Shown here in pieces: positions 49,376 to 58,590 of a stretch of DNA of 64,000 nucleotides (positions are counted from its first letter, which is position 1; each line of letters starts with the position of its first letter). The position numbers and the translations under genes are program-made. This DNA is from Nocardia vulneris (lineage in GTDB: Bacteria; Actinomycetota; Actinomycetes; Mycobacteriales; Mycobacteriaceae), in the NCBI RefSeq assembly GCF_001613425.1, contig NZ_BDCI01000004.1, forward strand, positions 578,387-642,386. Direction: 5' to 3'. The notes beneath the pieces were generated by a model that did no database searches, was not told the origin of the DNA, and saw nothing but the letters and a program-made list of their open reading frames with translations.

Positions 49376-50004
49376 TCCGGCCCCTCCAGCATGGCCAGGG
49401 CCATCGGCACCAGCACGTCCACCAGTTCACCGACCGGGGGGCGCGGGTCGGCGAGCACCCACTCGTGGGCGAGACCGTTGATCGCGCCGATGAGCGCGCT
49501 TGCGCCCCAAGCGGTCCCGCCGCGAATACGAGCGCCCGGAGCCACGCGCGGCACGACGGCGGCCTCGAGCAAGTCGGCCCACGCGTGCCGCCGCTCCCTG
49601 CGGTGCCGCTCCATCCGGTCGCTGACGCCGACCACCTCGATGAAGGCGACCTTGGCGCGGTACGGGTCGGAGCCGATCGAACCCAGGTAGGCCGAGACCA
49701 CCGCGTTCATCGCGGCGGTCAGATCGGCGCCCGGATCGAGCTCGGCCAGCGCCGGGAGCAGCGCCACGGCGGCCTCGTCCTGAATCCGGTCGTAGGCGGC
49801 GACCAGCACGTCTTCCCGGGTCTGGAACTCCTCGTAGAACTGCCGCTTGGACAGTGCCGCCGCGGTGCAGACGTCGGCCAGCGAGCAGTTCGCATAGCCG
49901 CGTTCGGCGAAGATCCGCGTCGCCGCGTCGAGGAAGCGCTGACGCCGTTCCGCCTTGCGCTCCGTGACGGCGCGTCCGCCGTACTGCCTACCCACGATGG
50001 TCAC
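49360..50004 (-). CDS. TetR-family regulator beside a secreted lipase
   Basis: A 214-residue repressor with HTH CSLADVCTAAALSKRQFYEE followed by FQTREDVLVAAYDRI. The C-terminal domain (AFIEVVGVSDRMERHRRERR, ASALIGAINGLAHEWVLADP) resembles regulators of lipid or xenobiotic genes. GTG 50004 is the chosen start; a GTG nine bases later is also possible. The secreted lipase gene is divergent, 160 bp away, and is the probable target. Confidence 0.88.
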   Translation of the reverse strand: MTIVGRQYGGRAVTERKAERRQRFLDAATRIFAERGYANCSLADVCTAAALSKRQFYEEFQTREDVLVAAYDRIQDEAAVALLPALAELDPGADLTAAMNAVVSAYLGSIGSDPYRAKVAFIEVVGVSDRMERHRRERRHAWADLLEAAVVPRVAPGARIRGGTAWGASALIGAINGLAHEWVLADPRPPVGELVDVLVPMALAMLEGPDQRTA

Positions 50005-50164
50005 CCTGCCACCGTATCCGAGCCCGCACCGGACCAGCGGTGACCAGCGCGGGGAAGGTCTCATAGCGCGCTGGTTGTGATCCGGGTCATGACTGTGCAT
50101 ACTCGACACCATTCTGAAACCAATCGGGATCACATATGACTCCGAGCAACAAAGAGGTTGGTCT

Positions 50165-51571
50165 GTGGTTACTCCGCGCACGCGCACGATGAAGGTGGTC
50201 GCGGCCCTCGCCGTGCTGGCGGCCGGGCTGCCGATCGCCCTTGCCGGGCAGGTCGCCGCCGAACCGGACACTCCCCCGGTCGCGCCCGCCCTGCCGTTCC
50301 CGATCCCGCCGATGCCGCCCGGTTTCGATCCCACGTTCTATCGCCCGGCCCCGGACAAGTTCGCCGATCTCGCGCCCGGTCAGCTCATCGCCGCCCGGCA
50401 GGTGCATGTGGCGAATCTGTCGCTGATCCCGGTCAACGTGGACGCCTGGCAGCTGTCGTACCGCTCGACCAACACCCGCGGCGAACCCATCGCCGCCGTG
50501 GCCACCGTGCTGAAGCCGCGCGGCTACGTGGCCGATCGGCCGCTGTTCTCGTACCAGATCGCGGAGGACTCCACCGGCAACTACTGCATGCCGTCCTACC
50601 AGTTGCAGATGGGTTCCATCCCGGCGACGATCACCGGATCGGTGCTGGTCGCCGCCCAGTTCCTGGAGGTGCAGGCAGCGCTGGCACAGGGCTGGGCCGT
50701 GGTCGTACCAGACCATCAGGGACCTGATTCCGCCTATGCCGCAGGACCTTTGGCGGGTCGCATCACCCTCGACGGCATCCGCGCGGCGGAGCACTTCGAC
50801 CCGATGCAGTTGGCCGGCACCGCGACCCGAGTCGGTTTGATGGGCTACTCCGGCGGCGCCATCGCCACCGGTCACGCCGCCGAACTGAAGCAGAGCTACG
50901 CACCCGAACTCAACGTCGTCGGCGTGGCCGAAGGCGGCATCCCCGCCGACCTCTCGGCCGCATTGCAGATGGCCAACGGCAACCTGTCGGCCGGACTGAT
51001 CTTCGCCGGCGCGCTCGGCGTCTCCCGCGAATACCCGGAGCTGCGCGATTTCCTGGACGAGAACATGAACGGCCTCGGCAAATTGATGATGGCGGCCAAG
51101 GAACAGCTCTGCGCGAGCTACCAGTCGATCTTCTTCCCGTTCGCGAACAACATCGGCATGCTCGCCAAGAATCCGTTCACCGATCCGAAGGTGACCGCGG
51201 TGCTGGACAAGACCAAGATGGGCAAGGCCGTCCCGGACATGCCGATGTTCATGTACCAGGCCAACCCGGACTGGCTGATCCCGGTGGGACCGGTCAACGA
51301 ACTCGTCGACTATTACGCCGGGGACCCGAACGCCCGCGTCGAGTACGTCCGCGACCACTTCAGCGAGCACCTGACGCTCGACCCGATCGCCGCGCCCCGG
51401 GCCCTGCTGTGGCTGGCCGACCGGTTCGCGGGCAAGCCGGTGGCGACCGGCGTGCACACCACCGACGTCGGCTCGATGATGCTCGACCAAGCCACCTGGC
51501 AGGTGTGGGGCGAGACGGTCGGCACCGTGCTGGCCGCCGCGTTCCAGCAACCGATCGGCAGCGGTCGCTGA
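50165..51571 (+). CDS. Secreted lipase (LIP family)
   Basis: A 468-residue exported triacylglycerol-lipase-like enzyme of the secretory-lipase family. It has a signal peptide (MKVVAALAVLAAGLPIALAG, cleavage near VAAEPD) and a Pro-rich mature start. The nucleophile motif GLMGYSGGAIATG has Ser near 229, the acid lies in MYQANPDWLIPV and the His in HFSEHLTLDP. A Cys pair (YCMPSY, LCASY) could form a disulfide. GTG 50165 has AAAGAGG at good distance; an ATG eight codons later is also possible. It fits lipid scavenging, as does the mce operon elsewhere in the window. Confidence 0.92.
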   Translation: MVTPRTRTMKVVAALAVLAAGLPIALAGQVAAEPDTPPVAPALPFPIPPMPPGFDPTFYRPAPDKFADLAPGQLIAARQVHVANLSLIPVNVDAWQLSYRSTNTRGEPIAAVATVLKPRGYVADRPLFSYQIAEDSTGNYCMPSYQLQMGSIPATITGSVLVAAQFLEVQAALAQGWAVVVPDHQGPDSAYAAGPLAGRITLDGIRAAEHFDPMQLAGTATRVGLMGYSGGAIATGHAAELKQSYAPELNVVGVAEGGIPADLSAALQMANGNLSAGLIFAGALGVSREYPELRDFLDENMNGLGKLMMAAKEQLCASYQSIFFPFANNIGMLAKNPFTDPKVTAVLDKTKMGKAVPDMPMFMYQANPDWLIPVGPVNELVDYYAGDPNARVEYVRDHFSEHLTLDPIAAPRALLWLADRFAGKPVATGVHTTDVGSMMLDQATWQVWGETVGTVLAAAFQQPIGSGR

Positions 51572-51693
51572 CGGCCGTTAGCCGCCGCTGAAATCCCTGT
51601 TAGGCGACACTGAAGCCGGGCCGGAAAGTGACCGGGATCACTTCCTGTCTGAGACACTCGATGTACGATCCGGGCGATTCACTTCCCTCGGAA

Positions 51694-51709
51694 CTTACTC
51701 GAGAGTAAG
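51694..51709. promoter_or_regulatory. Inverted repeat before the SDR gene
   Basis: CTTACTC-GA-GAGTAAG is a perfect 7-bp inverted repeat with a 2-bp spacer, ending eight bases before the SDR start codon. The TTACTC/GAGTAA form is typical of TetR-family operators in actinobacteria. No TetR gene is directly divergent; the owner may be elsewhere. Confidence 0.6.
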
Positions 51710-51717
51710 GTTGGCTC

Positions 51718-52593
51718 ATGGCGTGGAAACCTACTGAAATCCCGGATCAGACCGGGCGCACCTTCGTGATCACCGGGGCGAACGGCGGGTTGGGCGCCGT
51801 GACCACCGAAGTCCTCGCGAGCAAAGGCGCGACCGTCGTCATGGCCTGCCGCAACGCGGCCAAGGCCAAGGAGGTCGCCGACGGCATCGCCGGCGACGTG
51901 CGTGTCGCCGAACTCGACCTGTCCGACCTGTCCTCGGTGCGCGCGTTCGCCGAGCAGCAGGGCGAGTTCGACGTGCTGATCAACAACGCCGGCCTGATGA
52001 ACGTGCCGTTCTCGCGCACCAAGGACGGCTTCGAAACCCAGTGGGGCGTCAACCATCTCGGGCACTTCGCGCTGACCGGCCTGCTGCTGGACCGGATCGG
52101 CGACCGGGTGGTCACGCTGGCCAGCATCGCGCACAAGCAGACGCCGAAGCTCTGGGTCGACGACCTCAACTACGAGCACCGCCGCTACCAGCGCAACCTC
52201 GCCTACGCGCAGGCCAAGCTGTCGAATCTGATGTTCGCGCGGGAACTGCAACGCCGCCTCGCCGAGTCCGGTTCGAGCAAACGCTCCTACGGGGTGCATC
52301 CCGGGGTTTCCGCCACCGAGCTGTTCGCCAGGACCGAAACGCCGATCGACCGGATCATCAAACCGTTCGTCGCGCTGATCGGTCACCCGCCGAAGAAGGC
52401 CGCGCATTCGACGCTGTTCGCGGCCACCATGCCCGACGCCGACCCGGAGGTCTACTGGGGTCCGCGCCGGTTCTTCCAGACGCAGGGCCCGGTGGAATCC
52501 TCGCCGTCCACCCGGCTGTCCAAGAACAAGGAACTCTGGCAGCGGCTCTGGACCGAATCCGAGCGACTGACCGGCGTCACCTACAAGTTCTGA
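51718..52593 (+). CDS. Short-chain dehydrogenase/reductase
   Basis: A 291-residue SDR: cofactor loop FVITGANGGLGAVT near residue 16, VLINNAGLMNVPF near 85, catalytic Ser in VTLASIAHKQTP and Tyr/Lys in RNLAYAQAKLSNLMF. The acidic residue usual after beta-2 is replaced by CRNAAKA (MACRNAAKAK), favouring NADP(H). It resembles the retinol-dehydrogenase-like SDR group that reduces lipid-type aldehydes and ketones. A perfect inverted repeat overlaps its leader. A stem-loop terminator follows. Confidence 0.92.
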   Translation: MAWKPTEIPDQTGRTFVITGANGGLGAVTTEVLASKGATVVMACRNAAKAKEVADGIAGDVRVAELDLSDLSSVRAFAEQQGEFDVLINNAGLMNVPFSRTKDGFETQWGVNHLGHFALTGLLLDRIGDRVVTLASIAHKQTPKLWVDDLNYEHRRYQRNLAYAQAKLSNLMFARELQRRLAESGSSKRSYGVHPGVSATELFARTETPIDRIIKPFVALIGHPPKKAAHSTLFAATMPDADPEVYWGPRRFFQTQGPVESSPSTRLSKNKELWQRLWTESERLTGVTYKF

Positions 52594-52601
52594 GCTCGAC
52601 C

Positions 52602-52629
52602 GACTCGCCCACCGACCGGTGGGCGAGTC
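52602..52629 (+). terminator. Stem-loop terminator after SDR
   Basis: GACTCGCCCACCG (52602-52614) pairs exactly with CGGTGGGCGAGTC (52617-52629), with a 2-base loop, right after the SDR stop. The very tight loop may open by a pair or two. No T-run is seen. Confidence 0.6.
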
Positions 52630-52693
52630 CGCGGGCGGCACCTGGTCGAACCTGTCCTACGTACCGTGTAGTAGACGGGGTACCGTAGTAGCC

Positions 52694-53143
52694 GTGTCCG
52701 CTTCACCCCGCCGCTCGGCACACAATCGCCCGGCCCTCATCGTGCTGGTGATCGTCGCCGCACTGGGCTGCCTCGCGCTGGCCTGGTGGCAGTGGCAGCG
52801 GTTCGAATCGAGCAGCGGCACCGGCCAGAATCTCGGCTACGCGTTGCAGTGGCCGCTGTTCGCGGCGTTCGCGGTGTTCGCCTACTTCCGGTTCGTCCGG
52901 CTGGAACAGGAGGCCGAGGAGCACGGCGAGTCCGGCGACGCCCCCGGGGCCACCCCGAAACCCGTTGCGCCGCGCGAGATTCCGGCCGGAATCCTGCCGG
53001 AGCGGCCGCAGCCGGTGCGCGACGAGGACCCGGTGCTCGCCGAATACAACCGGTACCTGGCCGAATTGCACGCTCGAGACATCGATGATCAGGTCCGCGA
53101 GGCGGGCCTGGGCGCCCGCGATACCGAGAGGAAAGCCGGTTGA
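52694..53143 (+). CDS. LprD-like conserved membrane protein (Rv1343c homologue)
   Basis: A 149-residue protein with two membrane helices: ALIVLVIVAALGCLALAWWQ, then WQRFESSSGTGQNLGYALQW, PLFAAFAVFAYFRFV, and an acidic/Pro-rich cytoplasmic tail. Similarity to M. tuberculosis LprD is clear in the WQWQRFESSSGTGQNLGYAL region, and the gene order matches. The function is unknown. GTG 52694 gives the short N-terminus of the family. Its stop overlaps the next start (TTGA). Confidence 0.88.
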   Translation: MSASPRRSAHNRPALIVLVIVAALGCLALAWWQWQRFESSSGTGQNLGYALQWPLFAAFAVFAYFRFVRLEQEAEEHGESGDAPGATPKPVAPREIPAGILPERPQPVRDEDPVLAEYNRYLAELHARDIDDQVREAGLGARDTERKAG

Positions 53144-53694
53144 CCACCAGCGAGAACTTCACCGAGGGCGGTTCGGGCTCGGCTGAGCAGACCCACCTGT
53201 CGCAGACGCCGGACAGCGTCGAGGCGACCGCGGGCGACTCGGCCGCGAATTCGGCCGCCGATCGCACCGCGGCCTCGGCCGATCGCGCGGTCGCCTCGAC
53301 GACCGACGGCACGCTGGCCACCGCGCTGCGCGGCGGCAAGGCGCCGCAGGAGCAGGAAGCCGCGCCCGCCACCGGCTCGGAGAAGACCGAGAAGATCCGG
53401 GCCGCGCTGCTGCGCTACCGCACCCTGGCCTGGGTCACCGGTCTCTGGCTGCTGCTGCTCACCGGCGAGATGATCGCCAAGTACGGCTTCGACGTGCACA
53501 CCCCGAGCTGGATCGCCGTCGTGCACGGCTGGGTGTACTTCGTCTATCTGCTGGTCACCGCCGACCTCGCGGTCAAGGTGCGCTGGCCGGTGCTGCGCAC
53601 CGTCGGCACGCTGCTCGCCGGCACCATCCCGCTGCTGTCCTTCTTCGTCGAGCACGTCAACGCGAAGAAGGTCAAGCAGGACTTCGGCGTCTGA
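53140..53694 (+). CDS. DUF3817 membrane protein (Rv1342c homologue)
   Basis: A 184-residue protein. The C-terminal 95 residues are the DUF3817 domain with three membrane helices (TLAWVTGLWLLLLTGEMIAK, WIAVVHGWVYFVYLLVTADL, TVGTLLAGTIPLLSFFVEH). The first roughly 85 residues are Ala/Ser/Thr/Asp-rich and look disordered; the mycobacterial homologue is shorter at this end. The start is TTG, overlapping the previous stop, with GAGAGGAAAG upstream. Translational coupling with the lprD-like gene is evident. Confidence 0.88.
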   Translation: MTTSENFTEGGSGSAEQTHLSQTPDSVEATAGDSAANSAADRTAASADRAVASTTDGTLATALRGGKAPQEQEAAPATGSEKTEKIRAALLRYRTLAWVTGLWLLLLTGEMIAKYGFDVHTPSWIAVVHGWVYFVYLLVTADLAVKVRWPVLRTVGTLLAGTIPLLSFFVEHVNAKKVKQDFGV

Positions 53695-53697
53695 CGC

Positions 53698-54306
53698 TCA
53701 GCCGGCGAGCTCGGTGAGCGCGGGCAGCAGCTGGGTCAGCGCGCGGCCGCGGTGCGACACCGCATCCTTCTGCGCCGGCGTCAACTGCGCCGCGGAGGTG
53801 TCGCCACCGTCCGGGAAGAACAGCGGGTCGTAGCCGAAACCGCCCTCGCCCAGCGGTTTCCGGCCGACCGTGCCCGGCCATTCACCGCGCACCACGAGTT
53901 CCGCGCCGTCCGGCACGACCAGCGCGCAGGTGGAGACGAACCGGGCGCCGCGGCGCTCGTCCGGCACATCACCGAGCTGCGCCAGCAGCAGCGCGTTGTT
54001 GGCCGCGTCGTCGCCGTGCTTGCCCGCCCAGCGGGCCGAGAGCACGCCGGGCATGCCGTTGAGCGCGTCCACCTCGATCCCGGAATCGTCTGCGACACAA
54101 GCCAATCCGGTGGCCGCGGCGCCGTCACGGGCCTTGGCCAGCGCGTTCTCCTCGAACGTCGCGCCGGTCTCGGGCGCCTCGTCGTAGGCGGGGACATCGT
54201 CGAGCCCGACGATCTCGATGCCCGCGATTCCCGCCTCGGCGAGGATGCGACGCAGTTCGTTCAGCTTCTTGGCATTACGGCTTGCGACCAGCACGCGACG
54301 CGTCAT
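53698..54306 (-). CDS. rdgB: dITP/XTP pyrophosphatase (Ham1 family)
   Basis: A 202-residue nucleotide-pool sanitising enzyme that hydrolyses dITP, XTP and ITP to monophosphates. Motifs: N-terminal VLVASRNAKKLNELRRIL, the metal/base region ACVADDSGIEVDALNGMPGV, ARWAGKHGDD, and GEGGFGYDPLFFPDG followed by LTPAQKDAVSHRGRAL. It overlaps the rph stop by one base (TAATG), as in the conserved rph-rdgB pair of actinobacteria. It converges with the DUF3817 gene. Confidence 0.95.
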   Translation of the reverse strand: MTRRVLVASRNAKKLNELRRILAEAGIAGIEIVGLDDVPAYDEAPETGATFEENALAKARDGAAATGLACVADDSGIEVDALNGMPGVLSARWAGKHGDDAANNALLLAQLGDVPDERRGARFVSTCALVVPDGAELVVRGEWPGTVGRKPLGEGGFGYDPLFFPDGGDTSAAQLTPAQKDAVSHRGRALTQLLPALTELAG

Positions 54307-55076
54307 TACTTCTTCTTCGACTCGGACGGCTCCGGCAGCACACCGGGATACGGCAGGGCCAGCGCCTCTTTCTGGATGGCGAACAGTTGCTCGCAACCGG
54401 CGAGCGCGGAGTCGAGCAGCTTGTCCAAGGTGGAGCGCGGGAAGGTCGCCCCCTCTCCCGTGCCCTGGATCTCGACCAGGGTGCCGGTGTCGGTGGCGAC
54501 CACGTTCATATCGACCTCGGCGCGCGAATCCTCTTCGTAGGGCAGGTCGAGTCGCACCCGGCCGTCCACCACGCCGACGCTGACGGCGGCGATCGCGCAG
54601 GAGATCGGCTGCGGGTCGGCCAGACCGCCCGCGGCCCCCAGGTAGGTGACCGCGTCGGACAGCGCGACGTACGCGCCGGTGATCGCAGCGGTTCTGGTGC
54701 CGCCGTCGGCCTGGAGCACGTCGCAGTCGATCGCGATGGTGTTCTCGCCGATCGCGGCCAGGTCGATGCAGGCGCGCAGCGAACGGCCGACCAACCGGCT
54801 GATTTCCTGGGTGCGGCCGCCGACGCGACCCTTCACCGATTCACGGCCGCTGCGGGTGTGCGTCGCGGCGGGCAGCATCGCGTATTCGGCGGTGAGCCAA
54901 CCGAGTCCGGAGTCGCGCCGCCACGGCGGCACCCCCTCGGTGACGCTGGCCGTGCACATCACTCGCGTCTGCCCGAACTCCACCAGCACCGAGCCCGCCG
55001 GATGGGTGGTGAACCCCCGGGTGATCCGTACCTCGCGGAGTTCGTCGTCCGCCCTGCCATCGGCTCGTCTAGACAC
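54306..55076 (-). CDS. rph: Ribonuclease PH
   Basis: A 256-residue phosphorolytic 3'-exonuclease that trims tRNA and rRNA ends. Motifs: [36 protein letters not shown], the phosphate-binding [20 protein letters not shown] and [20 protein letters not shown], and [20 protein letters not shown]. It starts at GTG. Same-strand neighbours are the Rv1339-like gene upstream and rdgB downstream, a conserved order. Confidence 0.95.
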   Translation of the reverse strand: MSRRADGRADDELREVRITRGFTTHPAGSVLVEFGQTRVMCTASVTEGVPPWRRDSGLGWLTAEYAMLPAATHTRSGRESVKGRVGGRTQEISRLVGRSLRACIDLAAIGENTIAIDCDVLQADGGTRTAAITGAYVALSDAVTYLGAAGGLADPQPISCAIAAVSVGVVDGRVRLDLPYEEDSRAEVDMNVVATDTGTLVEIQGTGEGATFPRSTLDKLLDSALAGCEQLFAIQKEALALPYPGVLPEPSESKKK

Positions 55077-55123
55077 GCGGACAGCCTAAGGGGTGGGAGA
55101 CGGAGCCGACGGGGTGGGTGTAC

Positions 55124-55888
55124 TCAGATATCGAAGGTCTCGCCCGGCGCGACCGCGTGCACCGGTCCGGTGAACTGTGCCTTGGCTTCCGCGATCACGT
55201 CTTCCCGCGAGGTCCACGGCGGGATGTGGGTGAGCAGCAACTCTTTCACGCCGGCCTCGGCCGCGATCTGCCCGGCCTCGGTGCCCGAAAGATGAATGCC
55301 GGGTGGCCGATTCGCGGGGTCGTGGGTCCAGGACGCCTCGGCCATCAGGATGTCGGCGCCGCGTGCGAGTTCACGCACCGACTCGCACATCGCGGTGTCG
55401 CCGGTGTAGACGAACGTGCGCCCGGCGGCGGTGACGATCCGCAGCCCGTAGGACTCCGGCGGATGGAACATCCGGAACGCCGACACCGTGTGCCCCGGCC
55501 CGAATTCCACTGTCTCCTCGACGTTCCACGGGCGGTGGTCGATCACGTCGGACCAGTCGTCGCATTCGCCGCCGACCTCGGCCGAGGCGTTGCCGATCCG
55601 CAGCGCGCTGTCCGACGGTCCGCGCACGATGGCCCGGCCGACCGGGGGTGTGGGGTGGTAGCGCCGCCAGACCAGCAGCCCGGGCAGATCCAGGCAGTGG
55701 TCGGCATGCAGGTGGGTGAGAAAGATGTCGACCTCACCGGGGTCGGCATAACGCTGCAACGCGCCGAGCACGCCGGGTCCGAAATCGATCACCACCGGCC
55801 GCATATCCGGGCCGGTCAGCAAATACCCCGACGCTGGGGAGTCCGGGCCGGACACACTGCCCGAGCACCCGAGGACGGTTAGGCGCAT
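55124..55888 (-). CDS. Metallo-beta-lactamase-fold phosphodiesterase (Rv1339 homologue)
   Basis: A 254-residue metallo-hydrolase: MRLTVLGCSGSVSGPDSPAS at the N-terminus, the metal motif FLTHLHADHCLDLPGL, VYTGDTAMCESV (metal Asp), and LLLTHIPPWTS (last His). The M. tuberculosis homologue Rv1339 is an atypical cyclic-nucleotide phosphodiesterase, so control of cAMP is the likely role. The ATG giving MRLTVLG was chosen over an upstream in-frame one. In mycobacteria murI lies just before this gene; here it directly follows the rhomboid gene. Confidence 0.92.
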   Translation of the reverse strand: MRLTVLGCSGSVSGPDSPASGYLLTGPDMRPVVIDFGPGVLGALQRYADPGEVDIFLTHLHADHCLDLPGLLVWRRYHPTPPVGRAIVRGPSDSALRIGNASAEVGGECDDWSDVIDHRPWNVEETVEFGPGHTVSAFRMFHPPESYGLRIVTAAGRTFVYTGDTAMCESVRELARGADILMAEASWTHDPANRPPGIHLSGTEAGQIAAEAGVKELLLTHIPPWTSREDVIAEAKAQFTGPVHAVAPGETFDI

Positions 55889-55957
55889 TCCCCCATGCTG
55901 CCACGACGATTCTGCGCTCAAGAAACTATCCCCCACATTTCTCGAAGGGCCGCACGC

Positions 55958-56683
55958 TCACCGTGGCGACGCAATGATTCCCTGCTGATCCCCGCGACGA
56001 CTTCGACGTGCATCACCAGAGAGTACCCAGCCGGCGAGCAATCCACCCACCGCCCCGAAAAGATGGCCCTGCCAAGAGATTCCGGGCTGACCGGGCAATA
56101 CCCCCCACAGCAGCGACCCGTAGAGCGCCAGCACCACCAGCCCGAGCACGATCTGGCCGACGTTGCGGGCGAACCAGCCGCGTGAGATCAAGAATGTCAA
56201 CCAGCCGAACACCAGAACCGACGCGCCCAGATGTACCGAGCCGGTCGCCCCGGTCAGCCAGGTGCCGAGGCCGGCCACGATCCAGATGATCGCGGTGGCG
56301 ACCAGTCCGCGCCCGATCCCCGCGCACAATGCCAGAAATCCGAGCAGGAGCACCGGCAGGGTGTTGCCGACCAGATGCGGCCAGCCACTGTGCAGCAGCG
56401 GCGCGAACACGATCCCCCACAGCCCGTCGGCGTCGCGAGGATGGATTCCGGCATTGTCGAGCTGGTTGTTGTCGAGGGTGTCGACGCCCTCGATGCCGTA
56501 CAGCAGCGCGACGAATCCGGCGATCAGCATCCCGGCGCGCAACCACAGCTGCCGCAGCACCGCGAAATTCGTGGATGTCGCAGGCGTGCCCGGAACCCGG
56601 GGCGCCGCGGCACCCGGCTTGGCCGGCTGCGCGCGGATCCGCGCTATCCGATCCGGATCGAACGACGAACCGACGCCGGTCAT
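55958..56683 (-). CDS. Rhomboid-family intramembrane serine protease (Rv1337 homologue)
   Basis: A 241-residue membrane protease with six or seven helices. The catalytic pair is Ser in SVHLGASVLVFGW and His in WQGHLFGAVGGLLAG, and the conserved loop is SGWPHLVGNTLPVLLLG. The N-terminal 45 residues are cytoplasmic and Pro/Ala-rich. The ATG at 56683 has GGAGG five to six bases upstream; a GTG two codons earlier is too close to it. The substrate is unknown. The gene is followed by the Rv1339-like gene with 69 bp between, too little for the murI found there in mycobacteria. Confidence 0.92.
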   Translation of the reverse strand: MTGVGSSFDPDRIARIRAQPAKPGAAAPRVPGTPATSTNFAVLRQLWLRAGMLIAGFVALLYGIEGVDTLDNNQLDNAGIHPRDADGLWGIVFAPLLHSGWPHLVGNTLPVLLLGFLALCAGIGRGLVATAIIWIVAGLGTWLTGATGSVHLGASVLVFGWLTFLISRGWFARNVGQIVLGLVVLALYGSLLWGVLPGQPGISWQGHLFGAVGGLLAGWVLSGDARRSRRGDQQGIIASPR

Positions 56684-56762
56684 CGGCACCTCCTCGGGAC
56701 GCGGGCGACGGCCCGCTCCTTCGAGGGTACCGACCGGCGCCGCGCGCTACCGCGGGAAAGGC

Positions 56763-58006
<1,244 letters not shown>

Positions 58007-58039
58007 GAGAACTCCTCGGTTTCACGAACAGGCATCGGT

Positions 58040-58462
58040 TCAGACGGATTCATAGGCGTCGACGATGCGCACCGGTTCCTCGGTGACCTCGCCGTCGACG
58101 ATGCGGTAGCTGCGCAGCTCGTGCTGTTCCGGATCACGGGTGGAGATCAGCACATAGTGGGCATAGGGCTCGGACGCGTAGGACACATCGGTGCGGCTCG
58201 GGTAGGCCTCGGTGGCGGTGTGCGAGTGGTAGATCACCACCGGCGTCTCGTCGGCGTCGTCCATGGCGCGCCAGACGCGCAGCTGCTCGCCGGAATCGAA
58301 ACGGTAGAAGGTCGGCGAACGCTCGGCGTTGATCATGGCGACGAACCGCTCCGGGCGGTCCGAGCCCTCCGGTCCGGCGATGACGCCGCAGGCCTCGTCG
58401 GGGTGGTCGGCGCGCGCGTGCGCCACCATCGCCGCTACGAGGTCGGCCCTGATCACCAGCAC
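58040..58462 (-). CDS. mec: CysO-cysteine hydrolase Mec (JAMM metalloprotease)
   Basis: A 140-residue zinc peptidase that cuts cysteine from the CysO C-terminus. The JAMM residues are all present: Glu23 in DHPDEACGVIAG, His79 and His81 in YHSHTATEAYPS, Ser89 and Asp92 in SRTDVSYASEPY. It starts at GTG. It is the first of the three sulfur-carrier genes and follows the DmpA-like peptidase gene after a 128-bp gap, which could hold the operon promoter. Confidence 0.94.
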   Translation of the reverse strand: MLVIRADLVAAMVAHARADHPDEACGVIAGPEGSDRPERFVAMINAERSPTFYRFDSGEQLRVWRAMDDADETPVVIYHSHTATEAYPSRTDVSYASEPYAHYVLISTRDPEQHELRSYRIVDGEVTEEPVRIVDAYESV

Positions 58463-58590
58463 GAGTCAAACCTTTCCGCTGTGCCGACCCATCGCAGTCG
58501 ACAACCAGTCACAATATTCGGCTATTCCCCGCGACCGGTCGGCCGGTCGGGTTCGCCCGCTCGGGCCCGGCGCGTCCGAGGTGCGCGGAA

